Assembly (NCBI GenBank): GCA_045593645.1
Contig: JAZNWZ010000030.1
Coordinates: 1 to 16,694, forward strand
Source of the DNA: Fimenecus sp045593645
GTDB taxonomy: Bacteria; Bacillota; Clostridia; Oscillospirales; Acutalibacteraceae
Length of the DNA stretch: 16,694 bases
Direction of reading: 5' to 3'
Below the pieces are notes generated by a model, which was given only the letters and a program-made list of their open reading frames with translations, had not been told where the DNA came from and did no database searches. Shown one piece after another: positions 5,836-14,770 of this stretch. Each line of letters begins with the position of its first letter. The first letter of the stretch is position 1. The position numbers and the translations under genes are program-made.

Positions 5836-6851
5836 TATTTTCCCTCCCCAAAGCCTAAATCAACCCACACATCAGGGATAAAGACTTTTTTATAAACTGC
5901 TAATAAATATCTATCACTCATACCTGCAATATAATCGCAAGCTGCTTGTTCAACGCCTTCTTGCTCAATTATATATGAATAATCTGCAGGGATTTTATCA
6001 CTATGTTTTATAAAATAATCATAAAGTTGAATGATTATATCAATCGCTTTTGTTTCTTCACCTTTACATTTAGGATTTGTATAAACATTGCTAAACATAA
6101 AAGCGTGAAGCTCATCAAATGGTTGCTGAACATCTTGAGAAAACTGAATTGTATCAACGCTGTTTTCAACTACATTTCTAACCATTGTATTTATTCTATC
6201 AGACTTATTAAAGCCTAATGCTTTTCTAATTTCAAATGGTATCTCTTCTTCTGTAATAATACCTGCACGAGTTGCATCGTCAATATCGTGATTTATGTAT
6301 GCAATTTTATCGGCAAGTTTTACAATTCTGCCTTCAAGTGTAAACGCCTCTTTACCTCTTGTGTGACATACAATACCATCTCTAACTTCATAAGTAAGAT
6401 TAAGACCTTTGCCGTCTTTTTCAAGCTTATCAACTACTCGAAGACTTTGGTCGTAATGACGGAAGCCGCCAGGTACAACTCTGTCAAGAGCACGCTCGCC
6501 TGCATGACCAAATGGTGTATGACCTAAATCGTGTCCCAATGCAATCGCCTCAGTTAAATCGGCATTTAAAAGAAGTCCATTTGCTATTGAACGAGCTACC
6601 TGTGATACCTCAAGAGTATGAGTAAGTCGAGTTCTATAATGGTCCCCTTCAGGAGATAAGAAAACCTGTGTTTTATGCTTTAATCTACGGAAAGAATTTG
6701 AATGAATAATTCTGTCACGGTCTCTTTGGAAATCTGTTCTCAAATCGCACTTTGGTTCTAATATAACACGACCTTTTGTTTTAGCAGAAAGGCACGCTTT
6801 TTCAGAAAGGAAGCCAGCTTCTTTATCCTCAAACTTTTCTCTTATAGTCAT
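5832..6851 (-). CDS. dgt: Deoxyguanosinetriphosphate triphosphohydrolase-like HD protein
   Basis: A 339-aa HD-domain phosphohydrolase of the dGTPase-like family, which splits dNTPs into nucleoside and triphosphate and helps balance dNTP pools. Metal-binding residues are visible as H78 (RTRLTHTLEV), H107-D108 (ALGHDLGHTPFGH) and D181 (VKLADKIAYINHD). The N-terminal RDRDRIIHSNSFRRLKHKTQ segment is typical of the family. The length matches the short Firmicutes form rather than the approximately 505-aa E. coli Dgt, so strict dGTP specificity should not be assumed. AGGAGGTG (6857-6864) is 5 nt from the ATG. It overlaps dnaG by 4 nt. No clear promoter was found in the 77-nt gap to yigZ, so co-transcription with yigZ is possible. 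Confidence 0.95.
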   Translation of the reverse strand: MTIREKFEDKEAGFLSEKACLSAKTKGRVILEPKCDLRTDFQRDRDRIIHSNSFRRLKHKTQVFLSPEGDHYRTRLTHTLEVSQVARSIANGLLLNADLTEAIALGHDLGHTPFGHAGERALDRVVPGGFRHYDQSLRVVDKLEKDGKGLNLTYEVRDGIVCHTRGKEAFTLEGRIVKLADKIAYINHDIDDATRAGIITEEEIPFEIRKALGFNKSDRINTMVRNVVENSVDTIQFSQDVQQPFDELHAFMFSNVYTNPKCKGEETKAIDIIIQLYDYFIKHSDKIPADYSYIIEQEGVEQAACDYIAGMSDRYLLAVYKKVFIPDVWVDLGFGEGKY

Positions 6852-6928
6852 AAAAACACCTCCTAAAAGCCTTACACATACTTATACGCCGAAAATAAAT
6901 AAAAATCCTTTATTTTTTTCAAAAAATT

Positions 6929-7552
6929 TTAAAATTCGCAAAAATTTTCAGAAATTACAGTTGCAGAAACTCGTCCATTACTTAATTCTGTCAATTTTTT
7001 GTTAAGTTCATTCAAAAAATCACTTTTTATTCTAAATATTACGGTAACCTCATCGGTAAATTGTGTGTCAAGAACAACTGCACCTTCATTTGCCAAGAAT
7101 GCTCCTAATTTACCATAAAATGTATAGTCGCATTTAATTTCTAAATCGAGACAAAGAGCCATTGTAATAATTTTTCCACTATCAATGGCGATTTTGGCAC
7201 TGTGAGAGTATGCTCTGACAAGTCCCCCACCACCTAACAAAATTCCACCGAAGTATCGTGTAACTACAACAGCAACATCAACTACATTTTCTTTTTCAAG
7301 CACATCAAGTACAGGTACTCCTGCAGTGCCCTGTGGCTCACCATCGTCTGAATATCGTTTAACTCCACCATCACGAAGTATGTATGCATAAACATTATGT
7401 GTAGCATCCCAATGCTTTGACTTTATTTCTGCAATAAAAGCATTTGCTTCTTCAACAGTTGTAACAGGCTTTGCATAGCCTATAAATCGGGAGCGTTTTA
7501 CAATATATTCATCACTATTAAATTCTTTTATTGTTCTGTATTCATTAGGCAT
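6929..7552 (-). CDS. yigZ: YigZ/IMPACT-family protein
   Basis: A 207-aa member of the YigZ (UPF0029/IMPACT) family, conserved from bacteria to humans. The bacterial role is unsettled; proposals include translation-associated regulation. The N-terminal domain carries the signature RYSDDGEPQGTAGVP (about 66-80) and TRYFGGILLGGGGLVRAYS (about 97-115). The C-terminal ferredoxin-like DUF1949 domain (about 137-200) is present, so the protein is full length. AGAAGG is 9 nt from the ATG. It follows the rpmE terminator; a TATAAT at 7585-7590 on the minus strand has only a weak -35 (TTTATT, inside the terminator loop), so its promoter is uncertain. It may lead a yigZ-dgt-dnaG-rpoD unit. Confidence 0.93.
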   Translation of the reverse strand: MPNEYRTIKEFNSDEYIVKRSRFIGYAKPVTTVEEANAFIAEIKSKHWDATHNVYAYILRDGGVKRYSDDGEPQGTAGVPVLDVLEKENVVDVAVVVTRYFGGILLGGGGLVRAYSHSAKIAIDSGKIITMALCLDLEIKCDYTFYGKLGAFLANEGAVVLDTQFTDEVTVIFRIKSDFLNELNKKLTELSNGRVSATVISENFCEF

Positions 7553-7590
7553 TTCCGTACACCTTCTTTGGTAGCCAAAATATAATTATA

Positions 7591-7621
7591 AAACAAAAGG
7601 TGGTACAAATAAAGTACCACC
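7591..7621 (-). terminator. Rho-independent terminator after rpmE
   Basis: On the minus strand a perfect 8-bp GGTGGTAC/GTACCACC stem (7599-7606 with 7614-7621) with a 7-nt loop is followed by TTTTGTTT. It begins 15 nt after the rpmE stop codon. Confidence 0.93.
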
Positions 7622-7636
7622 GTAATGTCATTTAAC

Positions 7637-7840
7637 TTATTTAGAGAGATTGTAACGTTTGTTAAATCTGTCAACACGACCGCCTGTATCAACAAGCTTT
7701 TGTTTACCTGTATAGAATGGGTGGCAATTTGAGCAGATATCAACTCTTAAATCTTCTTTTGTTGAACGAGTTTCAAATGTTGCACCACATGCACACTTAA
7801 CTGTTGTTACTTTGTACGCAGGATGAAGTCCTTCTTTCAT
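7637..7840 (-). CDS. rpmE: Ribosomal protein bL31, zinc-binding form
   Basis: A 67-aa large-subunit ribosomal protein bL31. Starts MKEGLHPAYK and ends with the expected basic GGRVDRFNKRYNLSK. It is the zinc-binding C+ form with four cysteines, C16-x-C18 and C36-x2-C39, as opposed to the zinc-free paralogue made on zinc starvation. AAAGAGGTG (7849-7857) stands 8 nt from the ATG. It has a promoter in the leader and a strong terminator after it, so it is transcribed on its own, though read-through from addA is possible because no terminator is seen between them. Confidence 0.98.
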   Translation of the reverse strand: MKEGLHPAYKVTTVKCACGATFETRSTKEDLRVDICSNCHPFYTGKQKLVDTGGRVDRFNKRYNLSK

Positions 7841-7885
7841 TGAATTGTCACCTCTTTCGATTACTGTGTTTTCATTAGCCTAATA

Positions 7886-7914
7886 AGTTTAACACAGAGA
7901 TTTACAAAAATCAA
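7886..7914 (-). promoter_or_regulatory. Promoter of rpmE
   Basis: On the minus strand TTGATT (7909-7914), 17-bp spacer, TAAACT (7886-7891); start expected near 7879. The -35 lies only 9 bp after the addA stop. Nested inverted repeats surround the start point: CTGTGTT/AACACAG (7864-7870 with 7891-7897) and ATTAG/CTAAT (7874-7884). Confidence 0.6.
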
Positions 7915-7922
7915 GTATTTTT

Positions 7923-10900
7923 TTAAAGTTTTAATGAAATTTCTTTTGAAAGAGAAAATGAATATAAAGTTACACTCACATTATCTAATCCAAAGCACTC
8001 TTTTGCTGCAAGCTTATAGGCCTGCATTTGATTTATGTATCTATCTATTAACTCATCTTCACTACTTACTTTATCAGTTTTATAGTCAACAATTTCACCA
8101 CTGTTACCATTGACGATAAGACCGTCCATAATACCTTGCACAACAACTTTTTCATTGTCGATATCCTTAAAGTCTTCGTTAACAAGTGATAATGGCAAGG
8201 ACATTGCAAATTGTTTCTCACGATGGAAGTCCTCGGCATTTACAATTCTTGAGTACAAATCACTTGATGTAAATGCTTCAATTTTATCTAAATCAACAAC
8301 CTTTGCTTCATTTTCAGTAAACACGCCTTCACTTATAAGTCTTTTAAGCTCTGCTTGGACATTGCCTTTAAGTGAAAGAACATTGCACTTTTCCATAAAT
8401 CTATGAATTAAAGTACCTCTTTGTGCAGGTGTTAACTCATTCTTACCCATAAACGCAGGGCTTTCAGTTGCAATGTATTCTGTTTCAACTGTTTTGTTGA
8501 TAGAAGATGCAGAATATTTTATAGCAGTATTAGAAAGTTCTTTATATGGGTATTCATAAGAAATTCTATTTTCAATTTCTTTAAGCAAGTCTTCATCTGC
8601 TGAAGCATTAGGTTTTTCATCTTCAGATTGTTCTGTAATATTTATTACATCAGATACAATATTCAATGTGAGCTTACAGTTAGTTGCTATAGGTCTACAA
8701 TTAAGAATTCCATATTCTTTAATTTGTTTTGCAAAGCTTGGATGTTGAATCACACAAAGCAAAATCCATTGTAAAAATGAACTACAAAGAGAGAGGGCAA
8801 CTGAGTTATCCTCACCACCTGTATAAAATCTGCTATACAAATTTTTTATTGCTTTTTCAGGGTTATAAAGACTTCCGACAATATGAAGCTTTTCTTTTGC
8901 TCGAGTCATAGCAACATATAAAATTCTCATTGACTCGTTCATTTCTTCAATTTTGTTTTTAAGCTTTACGGCTACAAAAGGCTGTGTTTGAAACTCCTTA
9001 TGATTTTCTTTATCATAACGAAGAAGTGCCACGCCCATTTCTTTGTCAACTATTGCTTTGCCATCTTCACCACCAAGCATATCACTTGAGCAATTTGCAA
9101 TAATTACCACAGGATATTCAAGTCCTTTGCTTTTGTGAATTGTTGTAATTCTAACCACATCTGACTCTTCTAAAGACTCACTTGCATCCTCAAAATTGCA
9201 GTCATTTTTACGCAATTTTTCTACATAACGAACAAAGCCTGACAAACCGTGCCCACCATTTTTTTCAAATGTATCGGCATAGCTTATAAGCAACTGAAGA
9301 TTAAGAACTCGTTTTTCACCATTCGCCATAGCACCTACGACACTATCATAAGCAGTAATTTCAAATGCTCGACGAATAAGCTCACCAATGCTTGATGTTA
9401 CTGACAACATACGCAAATGTGAAATTGTATCAAGAAAATATTTCACCTTTAAATCTGTTTCATAGCTATTCTTAAGAATAACATAAAACGAGTTTTTTCT
9501 ATCTTGGCAACGCATTTTTGCCAAGTCATCTACAGTAAAAGAAAACATTGGTGAAAGCATTACAGAAACAAGTGGAACATCCTGAACAGGATTATCAATT
9601 ACGCTTAAAAGAGACATTACAGTCATAATTTCAGCGTTATCAAAAAATCCCCCTTCTTTTTTATGATAGGTTGGAATTCCCATTTCTTCTAAATCTCTTG
9701 CAAAATCACAAGCCTTATTCTTAACGCTACGCATTAAGATACAAATATCCTTGTAAGAAACTGGATGTTCCTCACCCTTTTTGCCTACAAGCATACCACT
9801 TTTTATTGTGTCTTGAATAAGATTACCGATATAAGCAATTTCTTTTTTTATGTTGGATTTTCTTGCATCATCTGACTCAATAATATGAACAGAAACATCG
9901 GTGTTGTCACTTTCACTATAATCAGCACCATAAACAAGTTGTTCGCCATTTTGATAATCAACATCGCCCATTTTACGAGTCATCAACATATCAAAGAAAA
10001 AGTTTATACCATCAATTACACCTTGACGACTTCTAAAGTTTCTATCAAGGGAAATTTTGGCAGGATAATTATCACCGTTAAACTGTGAAAATCTGTCTTT
10101 ATAAGAAATAAATATTTTTGGCTCTGCTTGACGGAAACGATAAATACTTTGTTTAACATCCCCTACCATAAAAATATTTCCAGAGTTACGAGAGATTGCA
10201 TTAAACAAAAAGTCTTGGGCTTCATTTGTATCTTGAAATTCATCAATTAAAATTTCATCATATTTTTCTGAAAGCTCAATTGCAAGTGGTGTTTTGTATG
10301 CAACACCATTCTCATCTTCATAAGAAAGAAGTTCAAGTGCAAAATGAAGAATATCTGCAAAATAATATGCATTCTTTTCTTTTTTCTTTTGTAAAAGCAA
10401 ATCAGAAAACTTTATAATACATTTTTTGAACAAAGCAATTATTGGCTTTAAATATTCAATGTCGTCATAGTATTCCCTTGAATAGCAGCTTAAAAGTTTT
10501 TGTGCTTGTTCAAAGTCTTTTTTTACAGCATCTGTACGGTCTTTAATTTCCCAATAAAAGCTATCTTTTTCATCATCAGAAAAGCTACCGAAGGATTTAA
10601 GCTTTAAGCCGTCAACCAAAGCTTTGAGTTCGTCCCACTTATTATCTTCTTTTATTATTTCAAGTGCTTTTTTTATGTCAACTACTGCTTGCTCAAATGA
10701 TTTGTGTGCAGTTTTGCCCACATCATTATCTTCACCTGCATCAAGAAGAATTTTATCAATCTTAATAAGTATATATTGAAGAACACTCTCAAGTCGTTCA
10801 AGAGAATATTTACCCCAAATACTATTTTCAACTGTTGTATTTTCAAAATAGCAATTAAAGTGTTCATCTATCCATCTTTTTGGGTTTGGTGCAGACATTG

Positions 10901-11444
10901 AAAAATCATATATATCCAATATTGCATCTGATAAATCATTATCATTTCTACTATTTGTGAAAAGCTCAAGCATCAATTTTGCTTCAGCACTTTCATCATT
11001 ATAGACATCTTCAAGCACTTCGTTGAGAACTTCTTGTTTTAACAAGTCATTCTCACTACTGCTCATCATTTTAAAGTCTGGTAAAATATCAATATTTTGA
11101 AAATTTTCTTTTACAATCTGACCACAAAAGCTATCCATTGTGCAAATATTAGCATTTGGCAAAAATGTTTTTTGACGCTTCAAAAAAGAATCGTTTGGAT
11201 TTCTTTTAATTTCGTCAGTAAGTCTTTGTGAAATTCTTTCAAGCATTTCCCCTGCTGCTGCCTTTGTAAAGGTTACAACAAGAATTCTCTCAATCTTTGA
11301 GCCGTTTTTTCTATCAATCACTCGTTGGATAACACGTTCAACAAGAACAGCTGTTTTTCCTGAGCCTGCAGCAGCAGATACAAGCACTGTTCCGTCACGA
11401 GAATCTATGGCTTGTTGTTGAGCTTCAGTCCATTTAGTTCCCAT
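7923..11444 (-). CDS. addA: ATP-dependent helicase/nuclease subunit A, AddA
   Basis: An 1173-aa UvrD-type helicase-nuclease, the AddA subunit of the AddAB complex that resects double-strand breaks for RecA. Visible motifs are Walker A SAAAGSGKT (23-31), motif Ia VVTFTKAAAGEM, Walker B LIDEFQDT (about 399-406), motif III VGDVKQSIYRFRQAEP (about 427-442), TTIHKSKGLEYPVV, and VAMTRAKEKL (motif VI). The C-terminal RecB-like nuclease has GIMDG and EIVDYKTDK with later QMQAYKLA. The length is normal. I chose the second ATG (11444) because AGGAGG (11453-11458) is 8 nt away from it but only 2 nt from the ATG at 11450. It overlaps the end of addB by 11 nt. Its partner gene is interrupted here, so complex assembly is in doubt. 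Confidence 0.97.
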   Translation of the reverse strand: MGTKWTEAQQQAIDSRDGTVLVSAAAGSGKTAVLVERVIQRVIDRKNGSKIERILVVTFTKAAAGEMLERISQRLTDEIKRNPNDSFLKRQKTFLPNANICTMDSFCGQIVKENFQNIDILPDFKMMSSSENDLLKQEVLNEVLEDVYNDESAEAKLMLELFTNSRNDNDLSDAILDIYDFSMSAPNPKRWIDEHFNCYFENTTVENSIWGKYSLERLESVLQYILIKIDKILLDAGEDNDVGKTAHKSFEQAVVDIKKALEIIKEDNKWDELKALVDGLKLKSFGSFSDDEKDSFYWEIKDRTDAVKKDFEQAQKLLSCYSREYYDDIEYLKPIIALFKKCIIKFSDLLLQKKKEKNAYYFADILHFALELLSYEDENGVAYKTPLAIELSEKYDEILIDEFQDTNEAQDFLFNAISRNSGNIFMVGDVKQSIYRFRQAEPKIFISYKDRFSQFNGDNYPAKISLDRNFRSRQGVIDGINFFFDMLMTRKMGDVDYQNGEQLVYGADYSESDNTDVSVHIIESDDARKSNIKKEIAYIGNLIQDTIKSGMLVGKKGEEHPVSYKDICILMRSVKNKACDFARDLEEMGIPTYHKKEGGFFDNAEIMTVMSLLSVIDNPVQDVPLVSVMLSPMFSFTVDDLAKMRCQDRKNSFYVILKNSYETDLKVKYFLDTISHLRMLSVTSSIGELIRRAFEITAYDSVVGAMANGEKRVLNLQLLISYADTFEKNGGHGLSGFVRYVEKLRKNDCNFEDASESLEESDVVRITTIHKSKGLEYPVVIIANCSSDMLGGEDGKAIVDKEMGVALLRYDKENHKEFQTQPFVAVKLKNKIEEMNESMRILYVAMTRAKEKLHIVGSLYNPEKAIKNLYSRFYTGGEDNSVALSLCSSFLQWILLCVIQHPSFAKQIKEYGILNCRPIATNCKLTLNIVSDVINITEQSEDEKPNASADEDLLKEIENRISYEYPYKELSNTAIKYSASSINKTVETEYIATESPAFMGKNELTPAQRGTLIHRFMEKCNVLSLKGNVQAELKRLISEGVFTENEAKVVDLDKIEAFTSSDLYSRIVNAEDFHREKQFAMSLPLSLVNEDFKDIDNEKVVVQGIMDGLIVNGNSGEIVDYKTDKVSSEDELIDRYINQMQAYKLAAKECFGLDNVSVTLYSFSLSKEISLKL

Positions 11445-14400
11445 CAGCATTACCTCCTAAAGTATCAATAGCATCTCCAAAGCTTATTTTTTCAATTTCA
11501 CGGATAGGGTCTTGCTCTTCACGAAGACAAACATCATTATATTTACAATATTTGCAACCCTCTTCAATAGGTGTAGCAGAAATTTTACCATCTTGAAGAC
11601 CATAAGCCATTTCACCTATCAAATTATCAACACGATTTTTAAGCTCTTGTAAAGCAAAAATAGAAATAACATTACCTGAAATATTGCCTTTTTTATCGAA
11701 CTTTGCAGGAATAAATACTCCTGCACCATCTCTTTCCATAGCATTGATTACTTTTGAACTATTGAGCACCATACCACTCATTTTAAATTTCTTATGAATT
11801 TCCTTTTTTATGCTTTCTTTATCAGAATAGCGTGAAAGTGTGCCACTTGTAACACGCTTATTCTTAGCTTGAAAATAAAGAATTCCTGAAGGTACAACAT
11901 TGCCGTATTTTTCAGCACCGTTTTGCCAAATAGCAAAAAGATATATAAGCATTTGCATATTTATTCCTGCAAATACCTCATATAAATTAAAGTCTTTACC
12001 ACCAGTTTTGTAATCGACAACACGAATATAGTTTTCATCATTGTCAGCATAAGAGTCAACTCGGTCAACACTACCAATAATTTTAACTGTGCCACCATTT
12101 TCAAGCTCAATTAAATATGGTTTAATATCCCCATCATTATTAATAGAAAGTTCAAAATCAACCGGTACAAACTCACATTTACTAAACTCATCAACAAGCT
12201 GTAAAACAATTTTAAATGTGTTCTCTTTTATAAGTGCAATAGAGCGTAAAAAATCGTTAGGCTTATCAGCATAACCACTAAGCTTGAATTCCACATAATC
12301 GTCAATGATTGTGTTGATTTTATCTCTGATTTCTTTTTCACTAAATTTAATAAAATCTTGTTTAGGATTTTCTCTTAAGAATTTTTCCAGTGCTTCGTGG
12401 ACTAATGTACCTGTCTGTGCAGGGTCCATTTCTGCTTCTCGACGAGGTTTTGCTTTAATTCCATATTCACAGAAATATCCAAAAGGACAGCTATAATATC
12501 TCTCTGTTTTTGATGCAGATATATACATATTTTTTCCAAACAACTCTGTTGCAAGTGCCTTATCCTTTATTTCAAAAGAGTCCTTTTGTATTTTATTAAT
12601 CATTTCAAGCTCAATTTGTGTATTTTGATTTTCAAAATGCTTATAAAGAGTTGCACCAAGTACAGAGCCACAATCTTTTTCTTTTGCAAAAGCAGAAAAA
12701 GCAGACTTTTGACTTTCTATCAAGGTTGTTGCAGAAACTTCTAATGTTTTTATATCTTTAAAAATTCTCTTAAGCTCTGATACTAAATCTGACGGTGTTA
12801 AAGCTGTACCCTCGCTATTTAAAGCAGAAAAAGACACATAAAGTTTATCAGTTGCAAGAGTCATTGCATGATAAACAATAAATTTTTCGGTGATACTGTT
12901 ATATTCAAGGTTTGAAACAAGTTCAATGCCTTTTTCTTGTAATTCACAACGCTCACTGTCAGAGAGCACAACACCACACTCCGACATTTTAGGGAAAACG
13001 TCAGTGTTTGCACCAACTATAAAAACTGCTTTAGGTGCAGTAGCACGAATTCTATCTGCACTACCTAAAATCACTTCATCAATACCGTTTGGTATTTGTC
13101 CTAAATCCTTTGTTGAAACGATGATTTCAAAAAGCTCTCTATATCTTTGAAGTGTAATATTTTCTTGACCTATTGCAGAGCAAAGATTATCAAGAATATC
13201 CATTAAGATTTTCCAAATTCTGCCTTGTTCAAGAGCTAAATCTGTTTCATTATTATCAATAAGTTGTTTTGTGAATTCTTTAAGGCTTTTATCTACCTTT
13301 ACGCTACGCAAAAATGCAAACAATTCGCGAGAAATCGTTTCACCATTCGCATTTGTTATCTTCTTTTGTAAAGAAAGAATAGGAGCAACAATTCGTTCTC
13401 TAAGCTTATTAAGCATTTCAAGTTGTTGAATACTGCTTTCTTTGAATTCTTCTCCAAAGCCATCAGGGTTGTTTTTCCACTCTTTTTTCCATTCGCCTGC
13501 ACGAATATTCCACATTAGAGTGTATTCTTCTATTAAAGCAATTTCTTCAATTGTAAATCCATATAGTCCTGTTTTCAAGAAACGTAAAACCATTTCGTTT
13601 TGGAAGCCTTCACCTAAAATATCAAAAAGTGAAAGCATAAATGCCATTAAAGGTTGTGAAAGAACAGGTTGACGGCTATCATTAAAGCATTCAATATTAT
13701 ATTTTCTAAATGATGACAAAAGTTGATTTTTATAATCACCATTTGTACGCTCAATTACTGCAATATCACGATATCTGTATCCTTCATTTCTTACAAGTCG
13801 TTTAATTTCACTTGCTACAAAGTCGCATTCTTCAACAATTGATTTGCAAGGTACAATTGAAATGCAGTCGCACTCCCCTTCATATTGAGGATTACTATAA
13901 TCAAAAATACTTTCTTCAAGTACATTAAGTGCTTCATTTTTTTATGCTCTATCAGGAGTTAAATGTACCTTTGGTGCTATTTTTACATTGGCAAGCTTTG
14001 CAATATTTTCTAAATCTTTGATTACAAGCTTTGTATTATAAAAAAGTTCGAATTCATCATTATTTTTTGTTGGGTCGTAGCACAAGGTTACATAAACATC
14101 GCGAGCATCAACTAAAATTCTTTTGATTATGTTAAGCTCTTGTTTAGAAAAACCTGTAAAAGCATCAATAAAGACAGTTTTGTCTTTGAAATAGTGAACA
14201 TCAACAAGTAAATCTGCCAACATATCAAGTAAAATAGCATCGTCTTGAAACTTCTTATTAAGCAAAGTTTCATAAAGTTTGAAAACGACAGACAAATCTT
14301 CAATTTTTTGTTTAAATGTTGCTTTACTTATTGATGTGCCTACAAGGTCGTCAATAGAGATTTGACATTTTTTAAGTTCACGGTTAAAGCTCAACAAATC

Positions 14401-14754
14401 ATTCAAAAGAGATGGATTCTTTTTATATCTGCCATAAAAAGTAATTTTATCTTGCAACTCATCAATTGCCATACTCATTAAAACAGTACGAGTTGCATCA
14501 TCAGCAATAGGCTTTGTAATTTTGCCATAACTATTTAAAAGCTTATCTGCAAGACGAGAAAAGCTTGTGTTTTCAACATTATTATATTTTTCATTGCCTA
14601 ACAGCTCAAGCAATGCTTTTTCTGTATCAAAAGAAAATTGCTCAGGCACAATCATTACAACAGAATCACTCTCTACTTTTGCTATTTCTGTTGCAAGATT
14701 ACGAATATATCGAGTTTTTCCACTGCCTGTGCGACCAGTGATAATGTTGAGCAT
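11434..14754 (-). pseudogene. addB: ATP-dependent nuclease subunit B, AddB, interrupted by an in-frame TAA
   Basis: The frame spans 1106 codons before the final stop, near the usual AddB size (about 1150 aa). The N-terminal part has Walker A GRTGSGKT (7-14) and VPEQFSF. At codon 271 (13942-13944) is TAA, yet the same frame continues with clear AddB sequence (KNEALNVLEESIF, then EIKRLVRNEGYRYRDIAVI). Downstream are the RecB-like nuclease motif DYKTGG...QMLIYL and Fe-S cluster cysteines, about C756 plus C1067, C1070 and C1076 (CxxCx5C). There is no frame change, so this is a single nonsense codon, not an indel. No strong restart site follows; the first usable start in frame is TTG at 13719 without a good ribosome site. 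The start at 14754 has AAGGAG 8 nt upstream, 16 nt after the GH27 stop. A base-call error is the main alternative. Confidence 0.85.
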
Positions 14755-14770
14755 TTGTTTTGCTCCTTTT

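Noticed and set aside
6886..6922. Promoter before dgt (TTGAAA-17-TTTATT, or TATAAG at 6881-6886).
   Set aside because: The first has a weak -10 and the second lacks a -35; in such AT-rich DNA these are expected by chance, so no promoter is called.
13937..13944. Programmed frameshift or transcriptional slippage on the A7 run at the addB stop.
   Set aside because: The T of TAA precedes the A-run, so adding or losing an A leaves the stop in place, and the downstream AddB frame is already the upstream frame. A +1 shift would leave the AddB frame.
11434..14754. Alternative genetic code reading TAA as an amino acid.
   Set aside because: Other genes here (rpoD-side arsR, yigZ, rpmE, addA, CDF) end in TAA at family-typical positions, and TAG and TGA also serve as stops.
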